DNA of 64,000 nt from Bifidobacterium oedipodis (GCF_012932425.1 NZ_JAAIII010000002.1:62001-126000), one strand, 5' to 3'; numbered from the stretch's first letter, positions 1 through 10,800 are shown. Numbers and translations are program-made. Notes: a model not told the origin generated them from the letters alone.

Positions 1-1860
1 GAAGGACGTCACGAAAAGCTGTGGGAGGCGCTCGGCGCACATGTGCTGCGCTTCGACGACCCGATGGGCGGCGCGGATGGCACTGCGGGTGAGCAGGTGG
101 TCGGCACCGCATTCTCCGTGTGGGCCCCGAACGCCCATGCCGTGCGCGTGGTCGGCGACTTCAACAGCTGGGATGGACGCTGCACCGCCATGCGAGCCCT
201 CGGTTCCTCCGGCGTGTGGGAGATCTTCATCCCCGGCATTGGTGCGGGAGAGAAGTACAAGTTCCAGATTCTCAATGCCAATTATGTGTGGGAGATGAAG
301 GCCGACCCGATGGAGCGCTCCCACGAAATTCCGCCGAGCACCGCCTCCATTGTGGTGGATTCCACCTATGAGTGGGGCGATGACGAGTGGATGGATCGCC
401 GCCGCAAGACCAATCCGCATGACGGACCCGTTTCGATCTACGAGGTGCATGCCGGCAGCTGGAAGAAGGGTCTGAGCTATCGCGAACTCGCTGAGGAACT
501 TGTGCCGTATGTGGCCAAGGAAGGCTTCACGCATGTGGAGTTCATGCCGCTGGCCGAGCACCCGTTCTCCGGTTCGTGGGGCTATCAGGTCACCGGTTAT
601 TATGCGGTCGATTCTCGTCTGGGCTCCCCTGATGATTTCAAGTATCTCGTCGACAAGTTCCATGAGGCCGGCATCGGCGTGATTATGGACTGGGTGCCCG
701 CCCACTTCCCGAAGGACGCATTCGCTCTGGGCCGTTTCGATGGCACCCCGCTGTACGAGGATCCCGATCCGCTGAAGGGCGAGCACCCCGACTGGGGCAC
801 CTATGTGTTCAACTTCGGCCGTCGCGAGGTGCGCAACTTCCTTGTGGCCAACGCGCTGTTCTGGCTTGAAGAGCTGCATATCGACGCACTGCGCGTGGAT
901 GCCGTCTCTTCCATGCTTTACCTCGACTACAGCCGCGAGCCCGGCCAGTGGAGGCCGAACATCTACGGCGGACGCGAGAACCTGGAGGCCATCGACTTCC
1001 TCAAGGAAGCCACCGCCACCGCATACAAGACCAACCCTGGCATCATGATGATCGCCGAGGAATCCACCGCCTGGCCGGGCATCACCGCCCCCACCGATGA
1101 AGGTGGCATCGGTTTTGGCCTCAAGTGGAACATGGGCTGGATGCACGACACGCTCGAGTATCTGCACGAAAGCCCGATCAACCGCAAGTGGCACCACAAT
1201 GAGATCACCTTCTCAATGGTCTACGCCTACTCCGAGCATTACGTCCTGCCGATCAGCCACGACGAAGTCGTGTACGGCAAGGGGTCGGTGTACGGCAAGA
1301 TGCCGGGCGACGGTTGGCAGAAGATGGCCGGCGTGCGTGCTCTGTTCGCCTACCAGTGGGCGCATCCGGGCAAGAAGCTCAGCTTCATGGGCAACGAACT
1401 GGCCCAGTGGGGCGAATGGAACCACGATGCCTCCATCGATTGGGAGTGCCTGAATTGGGAGGAGCACCGCGGCGTGCAGCGTTGCGTGGCCGACCTCAAT
1501 GCCTTCTACAAGGCCAATCCTGCCCTGTGGAGCCAAGACTTCGATCCGGCCGGATTCCAGTGGCTCACCTCCGACGACGCTGACCACAACACGCTCAGCT
1601 TCCTGCGTATCGGTTCCAAGGGCGAGACCTTGGCCGTGGTGGTCAACTGGTCCGGTGAGGCGTGGAGCGACTATCAGGTGGCTCTGCCCAAGGCGGGCAA
1701 GTGGACGGAAGTGTTCACCACCGACGATGCCAAGTATGGCGGCTCCGACATCCACAACGGCACCTTCGAGGCAGACGCCGGCGAATACCATTCGCGTCCG
1801 GCCTCAGCGAAAATCACCGTTCCCGCGCTTGGAGTTGTATTCTTGAAGCCAGAAGACTGA
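1..1860 (+). CDS. glgB: 1,4-alpha-glucan branching enzyme, 5' end missing
   Basis: The reading frame is open from base 1, so the N-terminus lies outside the window; about 619 codons remain. It transfers alpha-1,4 chain segments to alpha-1,6 positions during glycogen synthesis in the cytosol. A CBM48-like beta domain comes first ([10 protein letters not shown]), then a GH13 barrel with the Asp nucleophile in LRVDAVSSM, the Glu acid in MIAEEST and the transition-state residues in PISHDEV, then a C-terminal beta domain. These motifs and the missing transglycosidase variants point to GlgB, not to a trehalose-forming GH13 enzyme. The next gene starts 29 bases downstream, with no clear terminator between. 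Confidence 0.95.
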   Translation, partial: EGRHEKLWEALGAHVLRFDDPMGGADGTAGEQVVGTAFSVWAPNAHAVRVVGDFNSWDGRCTAMRALGSSGVWEIFIPGIGAGEKYKFQILNANYVWEMKADPMERSHEIPPSTASIVVDSTYEWGDDEWMDRRRKTNPHDGPVSIYEVHAGSWKKGLSYRELAEELVPYVAKEGFTHVEFMPLAEHPFSGSWGYQVTGYYAVDSRLGSPDDFKYLVDKFHEAGIGVIMDWVPAHFPKDAFALGRFDGTPLYEDPDPLKGEHPDWGTYVFNFGRREVRNFLVANALFWLEELHIDALRVDAVSSMLYLDYSREPGQWRPNIYGGRENLEAIDFLKEATATAYKTNPGIMMIAEESTAWPGITAPTDEGGIGFGLKWNMGWMHDTLEYLHESPINRKWHHNEITFSMVYAYSEHYVLPISHDEVVYGKGSVYGKMPGDGWQKMAGVRALFAYQWAHPGKKLSFMGNELAQWGEWNHDASIDWECLNWEEHRGVQRCVADLNAFYKANPALWSQDFDPAGFQWLTSDDADHNTLSFLRIGSKGETLAVVVNWSGEAWSDYQVALPKAGKWTEVFTTDDAKYGGSDIHNGTFEADAGEYHSRPASAKITVPALGVVFLKPED

Positions 1861-1889
1861 TGTCATCCGGCTGAAAGGTAATAAGTTTT

Positions 1890-2612
1890 ATGCTCAACAC
1901 CACGGCACATCCGAACACAACACCGCGCACGGTGCTGGTGGTCGAGGACGAGCCCACGCTCGCCACGGCTATCGCTCAGCGCATCACCGCGGAGGGGTGG
2001 ACCGCCCGCGTGGCGGCGGACGGCGCATCCGCCGTTCAGGCCGCCACGCAGCTGCGCCCCGACCTGGTGATTATGGACATCATGCTGCCGGTGATGGATG
2101 GTTTGGAAGCCACCAAGCGCATCGTGGCCGAACGTCCGGTGCCAGTGCTTATCCTCACCGCGCGCGATGACGAGGCCGATAAGGTTATCGGCCTCGGTGC
2201 CGGCGCGGATGATTACATGACCAAGCCGTTCTCCATGCGCGAGCTCATCGCTCGCTGCAAGGCGCTGTTGCGCCGTGTGGAACGTGCCAAGGTCATCGCC
2301 AAGAACTCCGAAAACGAGAAACTGCTCGATTTCGGCTCCTTGGTTATCGACCCCGCCCAGCGCATCGTGACCGTCAACGGCGAGCAGGTGCACCTAACCC
2401 CCACCGAATTCGACCTGCTGGCCACGCTGGCCCGTCGTCCCAAATCCGTACTCACTCGCGAAAAGCTGCTCGAGGAAGTATGGGATTGGGTCGACGCTTC
2501 CGGCACACGCACCGTCGATAGTCATGTCAAAGCACTGCGTCACAAGCTCGGTGCCGACACGATCCGCACCGTGCACGGTGTCGGATATGCCTTCGAACCG
2601 CCTGCAAAGTAA
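1890..2612 (+). CDS. OmpR/PhoB-type response regulator
   Basis: This 240-residue regulator has a receiver domain at about residues 12-125. The acidic pocket is VVEDEP, the phosphoacceptor Asp is in LVIMDIMLP, and the switch Lys is in DYMTKPFS. A winged-helix DNA-binding domain follows at about 145-238 (RTVDSHVKALRHKLG, VGYAFEPP). It lies 10 bases before a histidine kinase and is almost certainly its partner. The start at 1890 follows the purine-rich stretch GAAAGGTAATAAG. The sequence does not reveal its targets. Confidence 0.93.
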   Translation: MLNTTAHPNTTPRTVLVVEDEPTLATAIAQRITAEGWTARVAADGASAVQAATQLRPDLVIMDIMLPVMDGLEATKRIVAERPVPVLILTARDDEADKVIGLGAGADDYMTKPFSMRELIARCKALLRRVERAKVIAKNSENEKLLDFGSLVIDPAQRIVTVNGEQVHLTPTEFDLLATLARRPKSVLTREKLLEEVWDWVDASGTRTVDSHVKALRHKLGADTIRTVHGVGYAFEPPAK

Positions 2613-2622
2613 TCGGTAATCG

Positions 2623-3693
2623 ATGGCTTCTCCACAATCCAAGTCCCGGCTTGACGTTGCCAAAAGGCATGTCAAGCCGGTTGATTTTTTCTCTTCCCTG
2701 AAGCTGGCACTTTCCGCACTTATCGTGGTGGCCACCGCCATCGCGTTTGCCATGTGCTGGTTCCTGCTGAAATTCGGCTGGTCCGGTTGGATCGCCATGC
2801 CGTTAACACTGGCTGTGGCACTGGGCATCACCTATGTGTTCTCCCGTGGCATTACCGCTCCCCTGCGCCAAATGCGCGATGTGGCGGAAGCCATGGCAGA
2901 AGGCGACTACACCGTGCGTGTGGACATCGATCCAACCCGTCACGATGAAGTCGGCCAGCTTGCCCGCTCCTTCAACGAAATGGCCGGAGAACTCGAGCAT
3001 GCCGACAAAATGCGTCGCGACATGATCGCCAATGTCAGCCATGAACTCAGAACCCCCGTCTCGGCACTGCAGGCGATGGTTGAGAACATGGCCGATGGCG
3101 TGACCGATCCCACTCCCGCCAATCTGGAAAGCATTCTCACCCAGACGCAACGTCTGAGCGATCTCATCGCCTTCCTGCTGGATTTGAGCCGTATGGAGGC
3201 AGGAGCGGCAAGCTTGAATATCGAGCGATTCGATTTCGTTGAATTCCTGGATGAAACCATTGAACCGCTTGAGATTGCGGACGGAGGCCACGGGCATGAT
3301 ATTCGCGTTGAAGTGCCCGGCTCCCTCACCATGGAGGGCGATCAGGATCGTCTGCGTCAGCTGTTCACCAATGTGATTGGCAACGCGCTCAAACATTCGG
3401 TTGATGGCACAGCTGTGCTGGTCGAAGCGCATGAGAACGAAAGCGACTGCACCATCGTCACGAATGTCATCAATTTCGGCTCGCAAATCGCCGCCGAGGA
3501 TCGTTCCGCCATCTTCCGTCGTTTCGTCAAGGGCAAAACCGGCCCGGGAACCGAATCCGGCGGCACCGGTCTGGGACTGTCCATCGCCCGATGGGCCGCC
3601 CAACTGCATGGTGGCAGTATCAAAGTGGTGGATGACGAGCGTGGTGCCAATTTCGAAATCATCCTGCCGAAATACCACATCACTGAAGCCTGA
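2623..3693 (+). CDS. Sensor histidine kinase (HAMP-HisKA-HATPase)
   Basis: This 356-residue kinase is the partner of the regulator just upstream. Two membrane helices (about residues 28-48 and 55-75) are joined by only a few residues, so there is no extracellular sensor domain. A HAMP linker (RGITAPLRQMRDVAEAMAEGD), a HisKA helix with the phosphoacceptor in NVSHELRTPV, and a HATPase domain (N box FTNVIGNALKHS, G box GGTGLGLSIARWAA) follow. The architecture fits intramembrane-sensing kinases that respond to envelope stress; that role is inferred from layout only. Confidence 0.92.
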   Translation: MASPQSKSRLDVAKRHVKPVDFFSSLKLALSALIVVATAIAFAMCWFLLKFGWSGWIAMPLTLAVALGITYVFSRGITAPLRQMRDVAEAMAEGDYTVRVDIDPTRHDEVGQLARSFNEMAGELEHADKMRRDMIANVSHELRTPVSALQAMVENMADGVTDPTPANLESILTQTQRLSDLIAFLLDLSRMEAGAASLNIERFDFVEFLDETIEPLEIADGGHGHDIRVEVPGSLTMEGDQDRLRQLFTNVIGNALKHSVDGTAVLVEAHENESDCTIVTNVINFGSQIAAEDRSAIFRRFVKGKTGPGTESGGTGLGLSIARWAAQLHGGSIKVVDDERGANFEIILPKYHITEA

Positions 3694-3711
3694 TTGTCCA
3701 CAGTTTCCCCG

Positions 3712-3717
3712 TATACT
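3712..3717 (+). promoter_or_regulatory. -10 element of the S24 peptidase gene
   Basis: TATACT matches the -10 consensus well. It lies directly before the LexA palindrome, so a transcript would start inside the operator near 3724. No good -35 was found at standard spacing. Confidence 0.5.
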
Positions 3718-3750
3718 TCATATATTCGAACATGTGTTCGAATATATGAA
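3717..3750. promoter_or_regulatory. LexA/SOS operator
   Basis: A 34-base palindrome is interrupted only by its central base pair. Its core at 3726-3741, TCGAACATGTGTTCGA, is a perfect match to the actinobacterial LexA box TCGAAC-N4-GTTCGA. It overlaps the expected transcription start of the S24 peptidase gene and ends just before that gene's ribosome binding site, the position expected for a LexA-repressed promoter. The match is seen directly; LexA binding is inferred. Confidence 0.88.
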
Positions 3751-3761
3751 CGGGAGGGGCG

Positions 3762-4052
3762 ATGGACAACAACCTGTACGCCATGATGGTGTCCGGCGAT
3801 TCCATGGCCTCCGGAGGCATTCGCAACGGCGACGTGCTGGTGGTGGACAGGGCGCGTGACGCGCACGATGGCGATGCGGTTATCGCTGTGTTGGACGGCG
3901 AACTGGCCATCAAACGGTTGCGTCATATCAATGGGCGCATGCTGTTGCATGCCGATAACCCGCAATACCCCGATTATGTACCCGCAGATGGAAGTCCTGC
4001 AGAAATTTGGGGCGTGGTGACCGGTATATTTCACGACTGCAACGCGGGATAA
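3762..4052 (+). CDS. Short S24-family peptidase, UmuD'-like, SOS-controlled
   Basis: This 96-residue protein is essentially a bare S24 catalytic domain. The nucleophile is Ser14 in MVSGDSM and the general base is Lys51 in AIKRL. Their 37-residue spacing equals that of UmuD Ser60/Lys97. It starts only 13 residues before the Ser, so the N-terminal arm and self-cleavage site of UmuD/LexA are absent. The ribosome binding site is GGGAGGGG. No umuC or other Y-family polymerase lies nearby. It may be a ready-made UmuD'-like factor or a small SOS peptidase. The stop overlaps the convergent comF end by 22 bases. Confidence 0.8.
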   Translation: MDNNLYAMMVSGDSMASGGIRNGDVLVVDRARDAHDGDAVIAVLDGELAIKRLRHINGRMLLHADNPQYPDYVPADGSPAEIWGVVTGIFHDCNAG

Positions 4053-4876
4053 GCCGACTGGGCGTTCGTTTCCCCATACGAATCGTGATCATCTCGATAG
4101 GATACCGCTTCGGCGAGCGCCAAAGCGCACAGCACAGTGGCACCGGCTTGCGTGAGCGTCGCCACGCTTTGGTGCAAGGTATTGCCTGTGGTGACGATAT
4201 CATCCACCACAATCACCATGGTGCCACGCACTTGTATTCGAGGATGAATCCGGATATGACCGGCGACTCGGCGCGCACGTTGCGCTGCGGAATGCTGCTG
4301 TACGCTGCGTCCTCCTTCAGTGGCACTGACCAACGCACTCACCGCACGGGCGTCGAATCCCTGCAAGTTCAAATCGCGCGCCACGGTTTGAGCCAACGGC
4401 ATCATATGGTTCCGGCCACGCCGCCGCATCGATGCAAGCGACGATGGCGCCGGCACTATCAATATGTCACTATATACGCCGTTATAGGCACTATTCAGCT
4501 TGCGTAATTGAGGCACTGCACACCGACGGCATACCTCAGTAAGAATCTGGGCGAATGTCTTGTCAAGTTCTGTGTCATCGTGGTCTTTCCATGCGAGAAT
4601 CGCTTGCCTGACAGCATGTTCGTAGGCTGCCGCACACCAAATCCGCCCGGTTGCCGTTTCAGGCAAGTGACGTTCGCGTATCTGATTGAACTGCGCACGA
4701 CAAGCCGGGCATAATATTGCATCCGGTTTATCACAGCCGGCACAACCACGGGGAAACAGCAAATCACGCGCTACGCCAACCATCCGCGCAATGCCACATT
4801 GCGAGGCCGGCATCGTTGTACCGTCGGCATATCGAACAGCCGATTGGCGACCTAACCGATTCCCCGGACTCATCAT
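4031..4876 (-). CDS. comF: ComF family phosphoribosyltransferase-like protein
   Basis: This 281-residue protein has the ComF plan. A four-Cys zinc ribbon (CAGCDKPDAILCPAC, about residues 45-59) precedes a phosphoribosyltransferase fold with the PRPP loop IVVDDIVTTGNTL (about 224-236). ComF proteins support DNA uptake or DNA metabolism, but their exact reaction is not settled. The start is uncertain because 4876, 4813 and 4783 are all possible and none has a strong ribosome binding site. It lies 24 bases after the HAD gene upstream and is probably co-transcribed with it. Confidence 0.85.
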   Translation of the reverse strand: MMSPGNRLGRQSAVRYADGTTMPASQCGIARMVGVARDLLFPRGCAGCDKPDAILCPACRAQFNQIRERHLPETATGRIWCAAAYEHAVRQAILAWKDHDDTELDKTFAQILTEVCRRCAVPQLRKLNSAYNGVYSDILIVPAPSSLASMRRRGRNHMMPLAQTVARDLNLQGFDARAVSALVSATEGGRSVQQHSAAQRARRVAGHIRIHPRIQVRGTMVIVVDDIVTTGNTLHQSVATLTQAGATVLCALALAEAVSYRDDHDSYGETNAQSAYPALQS

Positions 4877-4900
4877 CGCGCCCCGCAGTCTCTTTGCAGC

Positions 4901-5704
4901 CTATTCCAGTCGCGCAAGCAGAGCATCCATCAGACCAAGCGCATCAGTTGGATCCTTTACCCTCATGCCCATGGCGCCAGCGGTCACAGCCGGGTAATCA
5001 TTGCCGTCTGGCGTCATGCGATCACCTGTGAACGCAATCTGCCCCACGCCAACATGCAGCATATCGGCCAGCGTGTGCACCGCATAGGCTTTATCCAATC
5101 CAAGCCGGCTGACATCAACGCTTGAATAGCCACCAGCCCGCACCTTAAAACCAGGAAGATCGGCCCGCACGGCCTCGACCAGGGCCTGTTTCTTGCTATT
5201 GTCCGGATCCCACGCGTTCTTGGCCTCAAGCGGCGCATACTGCCCGAGTGCGGAGAATGTGATCTGGCTGCCGCGATTTTCGATGCGAGGACCCCATACC
5301 TGTTCCTGCCACATTCCCAGGGCCTTGGCCTGACTCTCCAAACTGGCTTCAATCACAGCTACATCTTCGGCATCAAGGTCATGTGCATACACCAGCGTCC
5401 ATGACGATCCGTCCCAGCGATAGTAGCGCGAGCCTGAAGTGGGCATGACATGCAGGTTATAACGATTAGCACTCTCGGTCAGCACGTCCAACACTTGTGA
5501 GGTGACGACGCCGATGCCGCCGCCGGAAATCACGGCCACGACGGCGCATCTGGTGAGCCGTGAGAATCGTTCGATCATGGCCGGGGCCATGGGCTGTTTA
5601 GAGCTGGCAAGTGTATTGTCCAGATCGAAGCCGTACACCTTGACTTGGGCGGTCACCTCATCCAGATCAAGTTCGGTCCACGATCGCACTGCTGGCATGG
5701 CCAT
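4901..5704 (-). CDS. HAD-IIB phosphatase, phosphomannomutase-like
   Basis: The start at 5704 is preceded by AGGAAGG at good spacing and gives 267 residues. HAD motif I is FDLDNTLA (about residue 27), motif II is VISGGGIG, and motif IV is TGDRMTPDGNDYP near 235. The segment around IENRGSQITFSALGQ resembles the cap of eukaryote-type phosphomannomutases and related HAD-IIB sugar phosphatases. The substrate cannot be read from the sequence. Proximity to a glycosyltransferase/DUF5719 cluster makes a sugar-phosphate role plausible. Confidence 0.75.
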   Translation of the reverse strand: MAMPAVRSWTELDLDEVTAQVKVYGFDLDNTLASSKQPMAPAMIERFSRLTRCAVVAVISGGGIGVVTSQVLDVLTESANRYNLHVMPTSGSRYYRWDGSSWTLVYAHDLDAEDVAVIEASLESQAKALGMWQEQVWGPRIENRGSQITFSALGQYAPLEAKNAWDPDNSKKQALVEAVRADLPGFKVRAGGYSSVDVSRLGLDKAYAVHTLADMLHVGVGQIAFTGDRMTPDGNDYPAVTAGAMGMRVKDPTDALGLMDALLARLE

Positions 5705-5822
5705 TGGTCGTGTCCTTCCTCTTCGCATTCCACTGGCGTGTTCCACTATCCTAACGCACACTGCCGTGTGGCACCGCTGATTGTTGCCATGTCTCGTTTG
5801 AGGCTTGGCTTATGGTGGAGGC

Positions 5823-6254
5823 ATGCTTGTGACACCACCTTGGAACGCCCATGTCTATCGCAACCGCCATGGCCGCGGCATGCGCACGCCAATGTTCGGC
5901 ACCAGATTGCCCCGTTATCGTACACGCACCGGCATGTTCGACGATATGGTGGCCGCCCAGGTACGCCGTCTGGGCGAAGCATGGCCCGAATTGGTGCGCC
6001 CTTTGCAGTTCGCTGTGGAGGATGTGCCGCCCTCCGATCCCGCTCCCTGGGAGACGGAACCGAATGTGACGTCGCAATGTTTCCCCGCCAGCCACGGCAT
6101 TCCCGCACGTATTGTGCTCTACCGCATGCCGTTACAGACCGAGGCACCAACGAAATTGGAACTGCAATTGGCCATTCGTGATGAACTGGTGTCGCGACTG
6201 GCTGAACTCTATGGCCGTCGCCCGGAAGAAATCGACCCGGACTGGGGCCTGTGA
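5823..6254 (+). CDS. Metallopeptidase-family (DUF1025-type) protein lacking HExxH
   Basis: The start at 5823, after GGTGGAGG, gives 143 residues. The C-terminal part (IVLYRMPL, then RDELVSRLAELYG, then EIDPDWGL) matches the actinobacterial branch of the zincin-like DUF1025 family. The zinc-binding HExxH helix reads RDELVSR, so both His ligands are Arg; enzymatic activity is unlikely by this route. The family sits next to GT2/DUF5719/WhiB genes in many actinobacteria, as here. It converges on the DUF5719 gene with a 9-base gap. Confidence 0.7.
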   Translation: MLVTPPWNAHVYRNRHGRGMRTPMFGTRLPRYRTRTGMFDDMVAAQVRRLGEAWPELVRPLQFAVEDVPPSDPAPWETEPNVTSQCFPASHGIPARIVLYRMPLQTEAPTKLELQLAIRDELVSRLAELYGRRPEEIDPDWGL

Positions 6255-6263
6255 CGCCTTGTG

Positions 6264-7805
6264 TTATCGCACGATGGAGGGATTGTTGCGCGCCCACACT
6301 TGGGTGGTGAGTGGCATCAGAGCGCTTGAAGCGATTGTGGACAGCCCGGCGATGCCGTCATCAAGATCGGCATGACTGATGCGCGCGCCCCAACTGATCG
6401 CACCGGATTCGTCCTCCAACTGCAATGCGGCAACCGTGGCGTCGCCCCGTGTCAGATCATCCAAGGCAACGGCATCCGCGGCATTCGCCCCAAGCGAAAT
6501 TCGGCGAGTGACCAGCAATGCCCCCGAATCATCGTACGAGGTAAGCGTCGCATCCTGTTTGGTATTGGCAGTATTGGCCAGCGTCACCGTGCCTTCAAAT
6601 CCCGAAGGCAGCGCCAAACCGGATACTTTGGACAAGGCGCCAGCATTGATCAGGGCGAAATCAGCCTGACCATCATCGCCGGAACGCGTGGCCTTAGCAC
6701 TGAACGACACCGCATCCTGCGCGGTGGACATCACACCCAACGCATCGTCCGGCGCCTCGCCCAGATCCACGACCTCGACTTTGCCCGCTTGAATCGAAAC
6801 ATCACCATGCGCTTCAACCAGGCCATGGCTGGTAATCCACGACAATTGCGTGACCGTGTCTGTCTGCGAGAACAGATATGCCGTCACCGAGTCGCCCTGC
6901 GTAATACCGGAAACGGCGGAGGCGTTGGCTGCGGCGGCCAGAGGCATGGCGAAGTCGGAACCTTTGGAAGTCAGGCCATCCATGACCACAGTACGCACCA
7001 GTGCGGCGATTGGCGTCTGCTTACTGGATACCGTGACATACAAACCGCTGACATCACTGGCCGCAGCGGAAAGATCCAATGAAGCTTCGCCTCCGGCGGA
7101 AACCGCCACAGACGACTGAGTGGACATCGTCAGTTCGCCGGCCTCGTTGGATCCCCATACGCGGATTCGCACAGAGGTAGGTTTGGATGAGGGGTTAGCC
7201 ACAATCAGCTGTTGCGTAGTACCGGTGGCGCTGCCTGACAGCAGGAAGTCATGCTCCAACGACGTGGTTTCGCAAGATGCCGCGGACACGCCCTTCAAAT
7301 CACCATCCGTGCTCCATGAGGCGATCGCGCCCACGGTGCCGGTGCCTTGCTGAGCCTGCAGCATATGCGTTTCAATGAGTCGAGACCCTTGATCAATACG
7401 CTGTGAACCGGTTTTCACCGCAGCGTCATCACCGGGATCGCCGTCCTTCAAATTCACGTCCGCAACATTGGCATCATGAGCATCCTGACCGAATGCGGAT
7501 GCTGTGGCGCTGTACACGGAGCCGAAAGCGGCATATGAGGCTTGTGTGCTCAGATCGCCGGAAGTGGCCTGGAATGCACTGTCACCATAGGTGCCGGTGT
7601 CCAGCAATCCCATGGGTGAAGGGCAATACTGCTGCGATTGCGTTGGGCTGACCGTCTCGTCGATGGCATTATCGGTGGCGGATACCCGATCAACGAGCAT
7701 CGCAGGCCCCGGCATAATCGCCAGCGCGGCAAACACGGCGATCAGTATCACCATGGTGACAAAGCCAATGACAACGCGTAATACGCGCCTGCCTGTGGTG
7801 GTCAT
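6264..7805 (-). CDS. DUF5719-family secreted/anchored protein
   Basis: From ATG 7805 it has 513 residues. One N-terminal membrane helix (about residues 9-32) follows a short basic start, so the large remainder lies outside the cell. The exterior is Ser/Thr/Ala-rich with repeated beta-type segments and no catalytic motif that I recognise. The ATG overlaps the stop of the giant glycosyltransferase as ATGA, so the two are translationally coupled. DUF5719 genes follow a GT2 gene and whiB in actinobacteria, suggesting a partner role in envelope glycan export or assembly. That function is inferred. Confidence 0.75.
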   Translation of the reverse strand: MTTTGRRVLRVVIGFVTMVILIAVFAALAIMPGPAMLVDRVSATDNAIDETVSPTQSQQYCPSPMGLLDTGTYGDSAFQATSGDLSTQASYAAFGSVYSATASAFGQDAHDANVADVNLKDGDPGDDAAVKTGSQRIDQGSRLIETHMLQAQQGTGTVGAIASWSTDGDLKGVSAASCETTSLEHDFLLSGSATGTTQQLIVANPSSKPTSVRIRVWGSNEAGELTMSTQSSVAVSAGGEASLDLSAAASDVSGLYVTVSSKQTPIAALVRTVVMDGLTSKGSDFAMPLAAAANASAVSGITQGDSVTAYLFSQTDTVTQLSWITSHGLVEAHGDVSIQAGKVEVVDLGEAPDDALGVMSTAQDAVSFSAKATRSGDDGQADFALINAGALSKVSGLALPSGFEGTVTLANTANTKQDATLTSYDDSGALLVTRRISLGANAADAVALDDLTRGDATVAALQLEDESGAISWGARISHADLDDGIAGLSTIASSALMPLTTQVWARNNPSIVR

Positions 7806-10800
7806 GACTGCATCTCCAATCCGAGGTTGCGCCGACGTGGCAATGCCACCAAGCAATACAGCAGGGCAATCACACCCATGCAGGTCAGCCATGCGTAACG
7901 CCAAACACTGTTCTGCGTGCGTTGCTGCCACGAGGTGTCCACATTCTGTTCGGCGCTGTCGGCCAAGGTCAGGCGATAGTAGCTGCCCTGTTCAGAAGAA
8001 ACCAGCGACTGCGTACCTTCCGAGGCGGCAATGTTGGCATTGAGCTGTTCATACGACGCATCCTGCTGCCCATCCGACTCGCCGGCAACCACATAGATAC
8101 CACCGAATCCCAACGAACTGATGGTTTGAATGGCGTCGGAGTCGGGGGCCGACAACAAACTTGAGCACACATGCGCCAAGGTCTGATCAATGGCATCCTG
8201 GTCGCCGTCGAGCATACGCACACGCTGGGCGGGAGAACTGTCGATCACATCGCCACGACTAGTGCGCATCACTGTATATTCAACGATATTGCGCGTTTCG
8301 GCACTGATGGCCAGCACACGATGATCCTCACCGGACTCCAGATAATCGGTGGCCACCATAGGCAGCCCCGAACGGGAGACCATCAAACCATCGGATGCGT
8401 GATAGGTCAATCCATACCAACATTGCAATCCCACGCATGCGGCAAGTATCACCGCCAAAGTGCTGCGACCTGCGACGATTACCGCCTGCAGACGGCCGCT
8501 TGGCTGCCTGTCCTGATCGGCGGAGGAATGCAACGGCTGGAAGCGTTTCACCGCGCCACCGGCAACCAAGCATACGCACGAGAGGAATCCCATCATCATC
8601 AGCAACATGCCAGGTTGTGCAGAGCCGGCCACCACGCCATCAGCGTCAACGGCGATGGCCACGCGACTGGATGCCATTGCCAAAGCGGCACCGCATACAA
8701 TCACCACCCACATCAGTCGGGAGGCGCGCAAAGCGAACGGCAATACCAGCGAGGCAATGGCCAACAGGGTGATGATGGCGAATAGTGCCACCATCGCCAT
8801 ATCAACGAACTGGCCGGAGAAAGGATCCCATCCGATTGAACGGCATACGGCCTCCAACAGGCTCAAAGCGGCCGGAGAGCCATTGACTGTGGAACTGGGC
8901 TGCATAATATCGCCGAACAGTTGCCGCCAGGCACCTTGATGGGCATACCGCAGCGCGTTAACCAGTGTGGGCGCCAGCGCAAATGCCGCAGGCACTGGAA
9001 TCAGCAGCAGCGTGACACGTTTGCGACGCACGAACAAGACAAAACCCACAAAGATCACAATCAAGGCGAGCAGCAATTGCGGTTCGGCCGCCACCGGTGG
9101 CACGAAGCATAGTGCGGCAAGTCCCGCGCATTGCACCGATGGATGAGCCTTGAGCGGATCCTCGGTATGATACATGCCCACGGATCGGAACACGAAGGCG
9201 AATGCCGCAGGTAGGAATATCAGCACGGTGAGCATAGGCAGATCGGCGGATGCATACCAACCGCACATCACTCCCAGCGACGCCCATAACAGGCCACCGA
9301 GCACACGCACCACATCGGATCTGGTGAAAATGCCCGCAAGTGCCCAGAACGAAAGCGCCGACAACGGTGCCGCAGCGAACAATATCAAAGCCATTGCCGC
9401 CGCAACGTTGCCTAGGGTGAGCACGCTGGCGCCCATCAGCACCAGCAGCCAAGGCGTCGGGGGTGCCGGCACGCCCACACCTGCGCCAAACACCCAAGGT
9501 GTGGTGGCTGACTGAACCAGTTGGTGGAAACTCGCTCCGGTGGCAAGCAGACGGTTGGAAGTGATAGACCCATCGGAGAATACGGCGCGGAACACCTGCC
9601 AATGCAAGCCGACTATCACGGCAAAGCAACCGACGGCCATGGCCGAGGCAAACGACCAACGTCGTATGGCGCGAACCCGCAGATGCGCACGCTCCAAAGA
9701 ACTGAGCAGCACCACACCCTGCTGATCGATAAAAGCCTGACGACGGTCATGATATTGGCGAATCTGCTGCCGGTCAGCGGTAAGCACCTGCAACGACGAC
9801 AACGGCACCTTCGACTGCCTAGCCACCAGCCTGCGGGAACGAACCGCCCCGGGAATAGAGGTCAAAGCGAGCCAAGGCATACACAACGTCACCCATGCCT
9901 CATAAGGTTTTTTGCCAAACAGCAGCGTCAGGGCCAACCACAGGCTGCGCAGCAAACGACCCAGCCATATCAGCAGCCAAGAAGACATCGGGATATCGGT
10001 ATACAGATAACGCTGTTCCGCACGCGCCACACTCATAGCCGCATTAATGGCATGATCATCGTTCAATGGCTCGCCGCCACGGGTGCGCACGCCCTCATAG
10101 CGGGCACGCCGATGTGCAATCTCCGCTTGAGGCACCACTACCACACGGCCACCACTGGCGCACACGCGCCGACAGAAATCAATGGATTCCCCATATGTGG
10201 TCAACCAGGGATTAATGCCCTTCAACCGCTTGAGTTGGCTATAGGAGATCAACGCTCCGGCCAGCGAAACAGCGTATACATCCTGTCGGCCGTCGTATTG
10301 CTCCTGATCCGGTTCACCGTCGATCACCAGCGAATGCACGGCATGGTGCCCCGCATACATGCCCACATCATGCAGCTTGGTGCCCTCCCAATCACACTGC
10401 TTGCAACCGAGCACATTGGCACCGGGAGTATTGCGCCAGGTTTCCAACAACCGTTCCAAACAGGTCGGATCCGAAGGACGCGAATCATCATGCAGCAGCC
10501 ATACCCCACGAGTCAGCGGCCCAAGCTCCGCATAGTCCAATGCTTTGGTCACCGCATCGCCAAACGATCGGGCACCCTTGGCACGCACAATCTGGATATC
10601 CACATGCTTGATTTCGGGCATCTGGGTCACCGGCCCCTGCGGTGAGGGAATCACCTCGAGGCTCGAATGCACCGGCTGCCCCGTACGGCCGGTGGCATCC
10701 GCGATGACAATCACGCCCGGCAGCACATTCTGTGTCAGCAGCGAACGCAATGTCAATGGAAGGAAACGAGTGTCCTCCTCAACGGCGATTACGGCGGCTA

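Noticed and set aside
2803..3678. 291-codon frame opposite the first histidine kinase
   Set aside because: It is a shadow of a gene with clear HAMP, HisKA and HATPase motifs.
9521..10645. 374-codon frame opposite the GT2 gene
   Set aside because: It is complementary to a well-supported glycosyltransferase and shows no domain.
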